Shown one piece after another: positions 16,699 to 26,453 of a DNA stretch of 26,835 bases (its first letter is position 1; each line of letters opens with the position of its first letter). The translations under genes were made by a program, and so were the position numbers. Origin of the DNA: Endotrypanum monterogeii (Eukaryota > Euglenozoa > Kinetoplastea > Trypanosomatida > Trypanosomatidae); assembly GCA_000333855.2 (NCBI GenBank), contig CM007346.1, forward strand, positions 743,336 to 770,170, given 5' to 3'. The notes beneath the pieces were generated by a model. It was not told the DNA's origin, ran no database searches, and saw only the letters and a list, made by a program, of their open reading frames with translations.

Positions 16699-19600
16699 AT
16701 GGGATGTGCCGGTTCAAAGGGTCGACACGGCGCGCTGAAAGGCGGCGCTGATGATGGCATCAACAAGGACCATGCTTGGCGTTTAGCGAATGGGGAAAAA
16801 TTGAAGAAGGCGAAGAAGATACATGGTGAGGACATCAATGGCGGCGTTGTGCAAGCCGTAAGACATGGAAAGGCGGGTTGTGGAGGCATAGTGGCGTACA
16901 TCCCGGATGAGGAAACGCTCAAAACATATCAAGAATATCTAAGATCATTGCGCCGTATTGCTCTGGCGGGGGGCATTCTACCAGCCGTGGCCGGGGACTG
17001 CCCTCCCGTCGGAGATGCAGTGTGTGACAAAGAAAGCGATACCGCTAAGGGTAAGGTGTTGGGCTCCTCAGCTCTGGGGTCCAGCACGAGTAATGGAATT
17101 ATGACCTGCAGTGAGGATGTAGGTGCAAGTCCGCAGGTGCAGACTACCACCGTGTATCAGCTCCAGCCTCTCCCCGGCGACACGGAGGTTGCAACAGGCA
17201 TGTACAGCAAGCTGCACTTGGCACGCCTCTCCGTTTTTACTAGTGCTTCCGGGGAGGCCCTGAACGCGACGGTGCCACGACACATGCCCTCACGGCGGAG
17301 AAAGCTCAACAGCCTAGCCAGTCACGCTGACGTCGCGAATCTCTCCTCCAGCATTTCTGCAGAGACAGGCTCAGCGAACACCCTTAGCTCTAGCAGCGTC
17401 ACCACTGGTGTTGTTTCTATTCACAACACGGATCAGAACGGCGAATCCGTTGGCGCATCCACTGCGAAGCTGGATACGTCTCCTGCAGGCGAACATACGT
17501 TGCACTACATCGTGGCAATGAAAGAGATTCCACTACGCCCTGGCAATGCTACGAGCGCTGTGCTGGAGCAGGTTTGTCTTGAGGTGCGAAAGTGGGCGCG
17601 AATTTCGGCTTACTGCACGCGCTTCCTGCGTTGCTATCAGCTAGAGTTTGTATCGGCAGAGGGCGTCTCAACGCCAGTTCTAGAGGCATCCTGTCATTTA
17701 TTTCCCAAACCGATCACCGATGACCTTGTTGATAGTGTGATTAGAACTACCGCCGATATTTCCACCCCAAGTGCCACTCGTCACTTAGAAAATCGAAAGA
17801 AGATGCCCTCGCACCGCACCTCGAGCGGATTTCCGAGCCGCTCGAATCACCTCCCAAATGCCAGCGCGAGGTCTGCGGAGTCTGTTATGTGTGATGGGGC
17901 ACCGCAGAAGCTTCGCCTCTATCTCGAGTATGCCAAGTACGGCAACATGCGAGAATACCAGATGTTTGAAATGCAGGAGCAGTTTGGGCGACGACGGCTG
18001 CACGAGCTCACTGCGCGCGCCTACATGCGAGACGTCCTTGTTGCGCTGCTACATCTGCACGAAATTGGTGAGCTCCAACACGATTTGTGCGCCGAGGAGA
18101 TTTTCCTCCACAAACCGATTATGGGCGTTTACCGCACATATTTTCCTGCGTACATCTCCGATCTCCCCACCGGTGATTTGACGAGTGTGTCGCTGGCGCA
18201 GCTGGGGAGATCACTAGGGTTTCTTGGTCGAGCACCGCCATCACCATTACCGGCGCCGCCGCTTACGCTTTTGCGGACTGATGATAGAGGCAGCCCAAGG
18301 CGCGGAAGCCCCTCCAAAAAGCTGAGCGACAGTATCAATTCCGCCCCACTGAAGCAACGCCGCAGCAGTGTTCGGAGGCAACAGAGCGCGATTTCCTTTC
18401 CGCCTCAAATCCCCGGTAACTCAGCAACGTTCGGTGCTTGTCACACCCGCGGTGTTTCCATGTTGGTACATGACTCCTCCATGCCGATGCTGGAGGCTTC
18501 TTATGGGCAGTCGATATTCCTTTTGCGTCCCCAGAACAATGACAATAATAATATATCGGAAGAGAAAAGGGAGGCAGCCATCGCAGTTACTGGCAAACAA
18601 CACCACCGTACTATCGAGGAGAAACAACGTGTAGAGGCAGACTGCAACAACGCCACCGCTAGTGGGAGTACTAGCGTGCCTCATTCACTCCGGTTACCGT
18701 TGAAGGCAACACCAAAACGTGGGGGAGGCCCACGCGGAGGTCGAGCGAAGCGAACGGAGAGAGCGGCTCATCATATGGGCTCTCCCTCCCTCAAGTCGAA
18801 GAAGCGAAGCAGCCGGATGTGCTTGCCCGCTGTCAGCACCCACGAGGTCAGCGGTCGTGGAAAATACAGCGATGACCAGCGCCTCCATGATACCTATCGT
18901 CGTTTCATGGATGAGTTCGGCTTCAAGCGCTCCGACAGCGGCGGAAGCGCCCCATTTCCATCCCCACACGACGGGGTGCGTGGTCAAGCAGATGCAGAGA
19001 TGCTCGCGTCGACGATGATGCCAAGGGAATCGTGTAGGCTGCCGCAAATTCAGCTGATGCCGCTGCAGCGCTCAGGCCTCGGAGGTATTGCCGTTTTGTC
19101 TCCAGACCCTTACGTCGTGAGATCAGTCGACGCACAGCTGCCAGACGTGCGGGGCCGCGTTCCTATGTTGCTCACATCGCCCAGCCCAGTCGTGTTGAGG
19201 GAAGATTTGGGGCACCGGCGGCAGGCCACGTATGGCGTGCGAAGCTCTGAGGTATCAACATCGGTTGACAATTCTGCTATTCAGCCGCTTGCCACAACAC
19301 AGACGCTGAGCTCTGGTATGTCAACAATCAACGCGATTGGCTCCCTTGGTCGCAGCCGTGGTAATGCACCTCTTGTCAAGCTAAACCATAGCTTTATGAT
19401 ACACCGGACCTTGGCGATGGCCGACTCTGAACAGTTGGAGGACCAGCCGCTGCGTAAGTACATCACGGTCACGCACGCAGCACCTGAGGTACTGCGGCAC
19501 AGTCTGTTCTCTCCGGCGAGTGACATATATGCCTTTGCTATGACCTTCCTCGAGCTTGTCTCTGACAATGGCCTCGTTTTGAAAGATTGCCTGTCAAAGG

Positions 19601-20031
19601 ATTCGCTGCAGTCTGTGACACGGCACGAAAAAGCGGTACACAACGATCGCCTTGCTGATCATATCGACAAATGGTACCAGACCTCCAACCGTACTCTGCT
19701 TCAGAATATGGATGCGATGCGCGAAGAGCAGGAGCCACCGAGGTCCGTATCGCCGCACCCAGGACCGATTGTAGTGCCCCTTCCTCCGTACCTCTCTGAT
19801 GAGTGCAAAAGCATGTTGCGGTGGTGTCTGCAGTCCGATCCCACCAAGCGTCCCACAGCCGCGGAATTGCTGCGGTGTCGCTACTTCATGTTGGGTGACT
19901 GGATCGCGGCACCGTCGGCAGTGGCAGCTGAAGGAAAGAGAGTGCGTGCGCCTGAGGCACCTTGGATCCCCTCGATTGGTTTCGACGAAGCGGCGAGGGC
20001 AATCGGTCTACCGGAGCTCCGCGCAAAGTGA
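16699..20031 (+). CDS. Divergent protein kinase-like protein with N-terminal acylation motif
   Basis: A 1110-residue protein with scattered protein kinase motifs. A glycine-loop-like VATGMYSKLHLAR lies at 164-176, the beta-3 lysine is K275 in VAMKEI, a likely alpha-C glutamate is E295, and the hinge reads LEYAKYGNM at 409-417. The HRD region reads Q460-H-D462-L-C-A-E-E467, so the catalytic Asp stays but the Mg-binding Asn is Glu and the usual Lys is Cys. The DFG equivalent is D488-L-P. APE is at 928-930, SDIY ends with the conserved Asp at 942, and the final-subdomain Arg is R1051. Insertions fill several loops; D488 to A928 spans about 440 residues. The start ATG gives MGCAGSK, fitting N-myristoylation on Gly2 and palmitoylation on Cys3, so membrane attachment is expected. 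The open frame extends 43 codons upstream only to a TTG. Reduced or atypical catalysis is likely but not proven. Confidence 0.88.
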   Translation: MGCAGSKGRHGALKGGADDGINKDHAWRLANGEKLKKAKKIHGEDINGGVVQAVRHGKAGCGGIVAYIPDEETLKTYQEYLRSLRRIALAGGILPAVAGDCPPVGDAVCDKESDTAKGKVLGSSALGSSTSNGIMTCSEDVGASPQVQTTTVYQLQPLPGDTEVATGMYSKLHLARLSVFTSASGEALNATVPRHMPSRRRKLNSLASHADVANLSSSISAETGSANTLSSSSVTTGVVSIHNTDQNGESVGASTAKLDTSPAGEHTLHYIVAMKEIPLRPGNATSAVLEQVCLEVRKWARISAYCTRFLRCYQLEFVSAEGVSTPVLEASCHLFPKPITDDLVDSVIRTTADISTPSATRHLENRKKMPSHRTSSGFPSRSNHLPNASARSAESVMCDGAPQKLRLYLEYAKYGNMREYQMFEMQEQFGRRRLHELTARAYMRDVLVALLHLHEIGELQHDLCAEEIFLHKPIMGVYRTYFPAYISDLPTGDLTSVSLAQLGRSLGFLGRAPPSPLPAPPLTLLRTDDRGSPRRGSPSKKLSDSINSAPLKQRRSSVRRQQSAISFPPQIPGNSATFGACHTRGVSMLVHDSSMPMLEASYGQSIFLLRPQNNDNNNISEEKREAAIAVTGKQHHRTIEEKQRVEADCNNATASGSTSVPHSLRLPLKATPKRGGGPRGGRAKRTERAAHHMGSPSLKSKKRSSRMCLPAVSTHEVSGRGKYSDDQRLHDTYRRFMDEFGFKRSDSGGSAPFPSPHDGVRGQADAEMLASTMMPRESCRLPQIQLMPLQRSGLGGIAVLSPDPYVVRSVDAQLPDVRGRVPMLLTSPSPVVLREDLGHRRQATYGVRSSEVSTSVDNSAIQPLATTQTLSSGMSTINAIGSLGRSRGNAPLVKLNHSFMIHRTLAMADSEQLEDQPLRKYITVTHAAPEVLRHSLFSPASDIYAFAMTFLELVSDNGLVLKDCLSKDSLQSVTRHEKAVHNDRLADHIDKWYQTSNRTLLQNMDAMREEQEPPRSVSPHPGPIVVPLPPYLSDECKSMLRWCLQSDPTKRPTAAELLRCRYFMLGDWIAAPSAVAAEGKRVRAPEAPWIPSIGFDEAARAIGLPELRAK

Positions 20032-20372
20032 GAATATATACCCACACATTGGTGAGCGGTAGGTGAATTAGCGCGCTGCAGTGTTGGTGATGGTGGTGTG
20101 TGTCTGAGCGCTCCTCCTCTTTCCCTTCCTATCTGTCGGTGCGTATGCTTTGACGGAACACTAAACCAAAGGAACAGGGAGGGGTTTGAGGCGCGCGCAA
20201 TATGCTCCACCCCCCCTCACACACACACACAAAATGTAAAGGGCTGCAGCTGACACCACCGCCGAAGTTTTTATCAAATCCAATGTGATGGTGCACTCAC
20301 GCATACGAGAACTGCAATGCCATCAAGGAAAATATGCGGTGGTGCATGCCTTCGATATAATAAAAAAAAGCA

Positions 20373-20394
20373 TCGAGGATATTTTGCTCCTCGA
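20373..20394. repeat. Small hairpin
   Basis: TCGAGGA at 20373-20379 pairs with TCCTCGA at 20388-20394 around an 8-base loop, just after an A-run. It lies in the probable 3' UTR of the kinase-like gene. Confidence 0.5.
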
Positions 20395-20537
20395 ATTGGC
20401 TTTGATACGTTTCATTCATTGGCTATGACGCCCGCACGCCTGCGTGTGATGTGGATGGGTCATCAACAAAGCTGCATAACAACATGGAAGTAGTCTAACT
20501 AGGGCCAAACACATCGACAGCCATAGAACGACACAAG

Positions 20538-20569
<32 letters not shown>

Positions 20570-20579
20570 CACACACACA
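20538..20579. repeat. Compound (CA)-(AT)-(AC) microsatellite
   Basis: An alternating CA tract passes into about nine AT units and then back into AC units, followed directly by a G-run at 20580-20588. Confidence 0.9.
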
Positions 20580-20777
20580 GGGGGGGGGAGATGACACGTT
20601 TGAATGTACAGATGTATACATCTTTGAGTGCATCGCGATGCGCTTAAGCCTCCCTTCCTCTTTCCCGCAAAGAATCGCTCCCGGCATCGTCTTCTTCCCC
20701 CATTCCACATCTTTTCGATCGTTTGCTTTTGGCTCTTTGGCACGATTCTGCTTACCCATCGGATTGTGTGCATCGTT

Positions 20778-20862
20778 TCCCCTGCTCGCTGTCTCCCTCC
20801 CTCCTCCCTCCTCCCTCCTCCCTCCAAAACAAACACATTCCCACACCGTTGCTCTAATCTAG
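20778..20862 (+). promoter_or_regulatory. Pyrimidine heptamer repeat and acceptor for the SUMO protease gene
   Basis: A CT tract containing tandem TCCTCCC-type units (20793-20825) leads to the first following AG, in TAATCTAG at 20861-20862. The leader would be about 167 bases without an upstream ATG. A later tract with TGTAG (AG 20977-20978) is a second candidate with a leader of about 50 bases. Confidence 0.5.
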
Positions 20863-20992
20863 TGGGGAAAGGACCAAAGATCTATTCTCGCCCTCGGAAA
20901 AAGATTCCAAGGAAAACAGATCAACGAAAGAAATCAATTCGGGTTGCGCTCAGAACTTCTCTTTCCCCTAACCTGTAGAGATTTACAGCTCT

Positions 20993-21015
20993 TGTGTGTG
21001 TGTGTGTGTGTGTGT
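20993..21015. repeat. (TG)n tract in the leader of the SUMO protease gene
   Basis: An alternating TG tract of 23 bases, ending 13 bases before the start ATG. It lies downstream of both acceptor candidates, so it should be in the mature 5' UTR. Confidence 0.85.
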
Positions 21016-21028
21016 AGGTGTGTTACAC

Positions 21029-24000
21029 ATGATTTCGCAGCAGCCAAGTCACACCCATCACACGGTGGACAGGAAGGCGTTCCCGGAAACTTTCGCCTCG
21101 TCCACCTTCACGGCAGCAGCTCATTCGGATGAAGAGCTTTGTCACACACCCTTGGATCCGAGCCCCAATGAGCGCGTTTCCCTCTTACCATCATTGAGTT
21201 ACTCGACCCCGTCGCCAAGGGTGAAGAGAGAACGCGGCGATCGTGCAGTACGACATGATCCTGAGCCCTCCAGGCCGCACACCGTCCGGGGACCGCTACG
21301 CAGTTCCACCATACAGCCGCTGCCCAAATCAGATTATGCATGTCATCCCCTCTCTCGACACTCCAGTGTCGTCGCTTCAAGTGGGAACGTCATGCCCAGT
21401 TGCATTACTGCCGGCGGGTTTGACAAGATGGATCCAGTGGCGGCCGCTAAGGTATCACCTCAAATGTCTGACATGGGGACAAAGCACCAGCTAACATCCC
21501 CTCTTAACGCATTTGCAATGGACTCCTTGGTGCGCCGCTACCGCGCTGAGGAGGAGCTCCTCCACCGATGGCGGCAGAGTGGTGAACGTGTTCCGACCTC
21601 TACCGCACTCGAGGGCGGTGGTATGCAGCCTTCGTGTGGCGTCGAGGGTGCTCAAGATGAGTGGGGGGGGCCTACCCACAAGGAAAATTTCGACGATGCT
21701 CATGATGCTGCGGATGAGCACCAATACAGGGGTGGCGGCGGTTTCCTTCCAAAGAGACTGTTGGGCTCTGTGCAAGATGCACCCATTCTGCGGGGTGTGC
21801 GGGCGTGGTGGCAGAGCAGAAAGGAGCTGCAACGAATGACTGGCAAAGTGGACAAACGGCTGTATGCATCTACTCTTTACGTTTCTTCGGCTACAGTTGC
21901 AGGGGCGGGGATGCAGCGACACAGTCGGCGAACGGCTTTGCCAACGTTATCAAATCCTGTAGCTTCTTCTGGTATTTCCTCGGCATCCTCGCTGTCGTGG
22001 ATGAGTCGAGCAGGTCGTACCGTATTAGCTCGTCTCTCACACTCGCTACCCCGGACAAGTGGCCGTGGAGCGTCCATTTGTTTGGACTTAATTGGGCCAG
22101 CGGCGACTGCTCAAGGTTACGATGTACGCGGCCATGACGACAGCAACACAGTCCATGGCAACTCGGCAGAGGCGGCTTCACCTCTCTTGACAGTGCCCCA
22201 TGCACGAGATGAAGCTTCTGTAGTGCTTCGGAGGGCAAAGCTATTTCATGCAGCTCCTTTTGAAGGCCTCGGCAGAACTCCATTCTGGCCGAAGGCGGGT
22301 GGCGAGGGGCAGACTAACGCTGAGGGAGACCTGTCTACCCCTACAGTATCGAGAGCGGTTATGCACGGAGCGAAGGTCACAAATATGCTCAATCGAGAGC
22401 TGCGGTTGGAGCGGGCAGGCGAGAACCGGGACTGTCGAGGTTTGCCGTTGTCAGGGATTGGCGGTCCGCTCAGTCATCAGTCGTACGGTGGCGCGACTGC
22501 TGTGTCTGTGGACGGTACAGTGGACTCACACGGAAGCGTGGCGCGGTCGCCGCTGCGGTCTCGTGCACACTATATACGGTGGTTACGCCTGCAGATGCGT
22601 CTCAAGTCAGCGAGGAGCTCATTACGCGGTATGTGTACGTGGTCAAGGCCAGCAGCTGTGGTGGATGAAGAGTGTCTAAAGGCGGTTCCGTGCGCAGAAG
22701 ACGCCACTGCAGCTTCTGTACCGCTTCCGACAACATCCCAGCTGCATCGCTGCGCAGCTCAAGCGGAACTGTCACCATGGGAATTAGCGTTGCCACAAAT
22801 GGGGGCAGGCGAGAGGGAAAGTAGCCAGACGCTCGGTGAGCGAGCGGGGCCTCATGACCCCACGTCGTCTTCCCAAATAAGCACACGTGCACAAATTTTG
22901 GAGCAGCTCAAAGCGGCTGTTGCGTCTGGTACTGCGGTGTCGCTTGCACTCGAGAGGGGGTTAGTGAAGCCAGAGGCGGTGTCGGAGGTGCAGGCATCTC
23001 CTAAAAAGGCCCCGGTGCTCTCTCGAGATGCTCAGCGGACCCGTGAACACGCCGAAGATTTGGCGCGCCTCACGGAAAGTTTGACGATGCTCACGCACGC
23101 CGCCGGGGAAGCCTCGGCAAGCACCATCAATGACGCCCACGTCGGCGGAATCAACAGCCGCGAGCACGCGTCACCGGTGCCCGCGGCAGGAATCGAGCAA
23201 GAGCCGAATACAGCAGCGGTACCGTTGTTTCCTGCAGGCGGGGAGGAGGGCGGGCTGCTGTCTGCGCAGTCGTCACTTTATGGCCACACCTCCTCGATAG
23301 TTTCAGCTGGGAAGTATTCTCCTTTGCTCCACAGACGCGCAGCGGATTCACCAAACACAGTGCTGCGCACCCGTAGCGGGGAGAATTGTCTGCAGACAAG
23401 AGGGGACAATGCCTCAGGTGCTGCGTTTCGAAGTTTACTGACGGACACCACACACACACCTCACGATGTGCAAGTTCGCGCTGTGTATGAGACCATCATC
23501 AGGGACGTGTGTACTCCCCTGGTGAGGCGTGAAGTTGAAGGCGCTATCAGTCTGAGCTACAGCGCTACAGATCACGCGCTGACACAGTGGGTCGGGCGGC
23601 AGCTGGTGAGCGAGCTGACGCAGCTGCGTGGGGGATCCAAGAAAACGAGAACGGGGGAGCGCGACCCTTCCGTTCCCTCAGCGTCTGTTCTGCAGCCACT
23701 TCTGTGCACTGGTGTGACGCAACACATTCTAAGTGGTACACCGGTGTCTCTGACTCACCTGCGACTTGACGATGTTGATCGCCAAATATTGGAGAGCGTC
23801 GAGGCGCGTGGCGCAAGCGATGCCACTGCAATCAAATTTGATAGTGATGGCTACACCATTACCTACAGGCAGCTTGCCTCCCTGCGTTCTAGATCTTGGC
23901 TGAATGATCAAGTGATCAACAACTACCTGCAGCTGCTGTGTGTGGAGTCGGAAGCGTCAGCCAACGCATCTCTACCCACAGAGCGGCGCCGTCACCGCAT

Positions 24001-25000
24001 CGCCTCGCTTGGCACACATTTCTATACAAAGGTGGAGTCGGAATATCGAAACAGTCGATCAGACTCTCACACTTCCCAGCGATCTTTACCGCAGCTCAGC
24101 TCTGGTAGCGCTATTCTTCGCTGGCTCCGCCATCGCAAACACCTGCTTCAGCCGTACGTTCCCTCTGATCCACGTAGCGTTCGTATTGTTTTAGTGCCAG
24201 TGAATATTGAGGCGCAGCACTGGGCCTTGGCTGTTTTCTATTGTGCAGAGAACCGCTGGGTGATGTATGACTCCATGAGCCGCTCCGATGTGGCGCGTCA
24301 GCGCGGCGCTAGGATACTGACCCAGCTCTCCCACGCATGGCGTGAGTGTCAAAGGCATTTTGGCCTTGTCAGCACAGAAAACACGTCAGTTGCCCAGACT
24401 GCCATCACTGATCAGCACGTGCAGACTACGGCTGCACCAAGGTCGTCACTCTGGGTAGAAACCGAGGTGGTAGCAGCGCCCTACGTCCCCCTCGCCGATA
24501 CGGTAAGGGGTGAGGGCCATGCGGTTCCGTTGCCCCTCGACTCGATGCACCCATATGACTCACTTGACGGGCTACACCGCGCAGCAAAGCGGCTGCGCCA
24601 CCAAGAGGAGTTGTTTGTGGAGCAAGCTGTACAGAAGACCTCCCAGGTAGTCGGTGGTGCTCGCTGGGATGCCGGCAAGGTCGGCGCCACATGCACTGCG
24701 ACCACTTCATCAGTGACTCCTATGCTGACACGTGCGACAAAACTACCCGCTGCGCAACTGAGTGACACGGAGGTCGAGTGGTTCACCGGTGGCTTCGATC
24801 ACGTTCCGCAACAGGCAAACGGCAACGACTGTGGTGTTTTCGTTTGTCAGGTTGCGTGGTGCATCTCCCAGGGTGTTGCAGTGAATTTCACCCAGTCCGA
24901 CGTCACCCGGCTACGCACCGTCATTCTGCTGGAGCTCTTCAACAAAAAGCTTCTTCGGAGGTATCCGACAGCGAACACATCATCATCGGCCGGCGTCTGA
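21029..25000 (+). CDS. Ulp1/SENP-type SUMO-specific cysteine protease (C48)
   Basis: A 1323-residue protein whose C-terminal part is a Ulp1/SENP protease, which matures SUMO and removes it from target proteins. The domain begins near residue 930. RSWLNDQVINNYL (W957, L958, N959, D960) is the substrate-groove signature. The catalytic set is His1064 in QHWA, Asp1081 in MYDSM, Gln1262 and Cys1268 in QANGNDCG. The His-Asp distance is 17 residues, as in yeast Ulp1, but Asp to Cys is 187 residues against about 50 there, so an inserted segment of roughly 135 residues lies between them. The N-terminal 930 residues look mostly disordered and probably serve targeting. The longer frame begins at a GTG in a TG repeat, so ATG 21029 is used. 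All catalytic residues are present, so activity is expected. Nuclear or nuclear-pore location is inference from the family. Confidence 0.93.
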   Translation: MISQQPSHTHHTVDRKAFPETFASSTFTAAAHSDEELCHTPLDPSPNERVSLLPSLSYSTPSPRVKRERGDRAVRHDPEPSRPHTVRGPLRSSTIQPLPKSDYACHPLSRHSSVVASSGNVMPSCITAGGFDKMDPVAAAKVSPQMSDMGTKHQLTSPLNAFAMDSLVRRYRAEEELLHRWRQSGERVPTSTALEGGGMQPSCGVEGAQDEWGGPTHKENFDDAHDAADEHQYRGGGGFLPKRLLGSVQDAPILRGVRAWWQSRKELQRMTGKVDKRLYASTLYVSSATVAGAGMQRHSRRTALPTLSNPVASSGISSASSLSWMSRAGRTVLARLSHSLPRTSGRGASICLDLIGPAATAQGYDVRGHDDSNTVHGNSAEAASPLLTVPHARDEASVVLRRAKLFHAAPFEGLGRTPFWPKAGGEGQTNAEGDLSTPTVSRAVMHGAKVTNMLNRELRLERAGENRDCRGLPLSGIGGPLSHQSYGGATAVSVDGTVDSHGSVARSPLRSRAHYIRWLRLQMRLKSARSSLRGMCTWSRPAAVVDEECLKAVPCAEDATAASVPLPTTSQLHRCAAQAELSPWELALPQMGAGERESSQTLGERAGPHDPTSSSQISTRAQILEQLKAAVASGTAVSLALERGLVKPEAVSEVQASPKKAPVLSRDAQRTREHAEDLARLTESLTMLTHAAGEASASTINDAHVGGINSREHASPVPAAGIEQEPNTAAVPLFPAGGEEGGLLSAQSSLYGHTSSIVSAGKYSPLLHRRAADSPNTVLRTRSGENCLQTRGDNASGAAFRSLLTDTTHTPHDVQVRAVYETIIRDVCTPLVRREVEGAISLSYSATDHALTQWVGRQLVSELTQLRGGSKKTRTGERDPSVPSASVLQPLLCTGVTQHILSGTPVSLTHLRLDDVDRQILESVEARGASDATAIKFDSDGYTITYRQLASLRSRSWLNDQVINNYLQLLCVESEASANASLPTERRRHRIASLGTHFYTKVESEYRNSRSDSHTSQRSLPQLSSGSAILRWLRHRKHLLQPYVPSDPRSVRIVLVPVNIEAQHWALAVFYCAENRWVMYDSMSRSDVARQRGARILTQLSHAWRECQRHFGLVSTENTSVAQTAITDQHVQTTAAPRSSLWVETEVVAAPYVPLADTVRGEGHAVPLPLDSMHPYDSLDGLHRAAKRLRHQEELFVEQAVQKTSQVVGGARWDAGKVGATCTATTSSVTPMLTRATKLPAAQLSDTEVEWFTGGFDHVPQQANGNDCGVFVCQVAWCISQGVAVNFTQSDVTRLRTVILLELFNKKLLRRYPTANTSSSAGV

Positions 25001-26453
25001 CGAAGATCCGTATTGTAATAAACAGAGAGAGACGCATACATGCGTACAAAGTGGTAGAGGAAAGCTTTGCACCAGCCGATTTATCAGGTATTTCTGGCGG
25101 CAGATGGAGAGGGTGGGATAAGGTGTGAAGATAATGAAGGCCTCGATGGGGTATCCAAAGTCGCCTTTATCAGCAACTGCTCGCTTCTCTGCACTGAGGA
25201 CACAGTGCGACCAGGGTGTTGTGTGTCAGGGATCCACCACCCACCACCTGACAACGTCCACCAGTTTTTGTAGTCGTTTTGTCTTTCCTCTTTTTTTCTT
25301 CCTTCCCTTGTATTGTCGCCGGCGCGCTGGGATGCACGGCTGGCCGGGGGCGCGCCTATTTTTCTTGCGGGTCTGCCTATGTGCGTGGTGGTGGGGTGCC
25401 GCGGGTGGGGTCGTCGATCTTGAATGTTTTTCTCCTATGGGGGGATGCGTACGCGTGATGAGCAGTTGAAGTCCCTGATGCGATTTCCCCTGCGGCTACG
25501 CATTATATGATGGAAAAAGGGGGCAGCGATACAAGGAGTTGACCGTTTGAGAGGCGTCGAGGTGTGATTCATAGCCAGATGCGAAGAAAAACATAGGGGT
25601 GTCGAGAAGGATCAGCGGTGCATGGCAATCGACCAAACAACTTGATTCACGAAAGCGCATCCGCCTGATGCCATGTGGATTACCTCTTGTGAGTTGCTCA
25701 TTTTTTTCTCCGCAGCTACAGCGGCGCCTGCGTATCGGCTCCTTCCATACAAGTACGTGGGTGGGAGAGAGGGCTATCAAGGAAAGGGAGTCGGTGTGCG
25801 AGGAGGGGGCAGAACATAAGCAGACGCTTCGTTTTGCGGCGTCTATTGCTGCCACTTTCCCTGTCCCCCTCCCCCTCCTCGTTTTTAATCCTCGAAGAGT
25901 GTTGCTATGTTGACATGTTCAGTGTCGCATCTTTATCGCTCCTACATCTTCGTCGCTCTCTTCTTTTTTTTTTTTCTCTTCCCTTGGTGTTTTCTTGGTT
26001 TCTGGGAATACTCCATCGTCATAACGACACATCCACAAATGAACACGTCCACATACATACATATGTGCATACACAAATATTTTTTCTTGCGTTGTCACAT
26101 AAGTGTTGTTCTTGCGTGGCCCATTTCTCCCTACCTCACGCAGTAGCCTCCTCTTCACTTTGTGCGTGTGTGTTGCTTATACATTTGCTCTTCCGGTGCA
26201 TCTGTCTCATTCGATGCTTCCACCATTTTTTCCCCTTCACCAGAACCGAAACATTTTTTTTTTTTCGTCTGCCCGAGCCCCACTCGCTCACTGACTGGTT
26301 TCATTTTCTCTAAATAATTGGTTGCCTCTGTCTGTCTGTCTGTCTGGTGAAACTCCGCCCCCCTATTCTGTGTTGTCTCACGCATCGTGACAGACCGCCC
26401 GCCTCTCCGCCAGCGCGCCTACGTTGACTCGTGTATATTCATTGTCACCTAGT

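Larger units (their letters stand above)
20032..21028. other. Intergenic region and leader of the SUMO protease gene
   Basis: About 1 kb without a recognised gene. It contains a mixed (CA)/(AT)/(AC) microsatellite (20538-20579), a G-run, a small hairpin after an A-run (20373-20394), a 14-base palindrome AGATGTATACATCT (20610-20623), a pyrimidine heptamer repeat (20793-20825) and a (TG)n tract inside the probable leader (20993-21015). Confidence 0.65.

Noticed and set aside
20032..20500. Possible degenerate retroposon (SIDER-type) in the 3' UTR of the kinase-like gene
   Set aside because: Such elements are common in Leishmania 3' UTRs, but no signature could be recognised by eye; a similarity search with SIDER consensus sequences would decide.
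25455..25512. C/D snoRNA-like boxes (GTGATGA, then CTGA, then ATGATGG)
   Set aside because: The first C and D-like boxes are only 13 bases apart, no final CTGA follows at a suitable distance, and no terminal stem was found.
25834..26313. 159-codon + strand open frame in the right-hand spacer
   Set aside because: It is composed of Phe, Leu, Ser and His runs from T/C-rich spacer, and competes with equally long frames in other phases.
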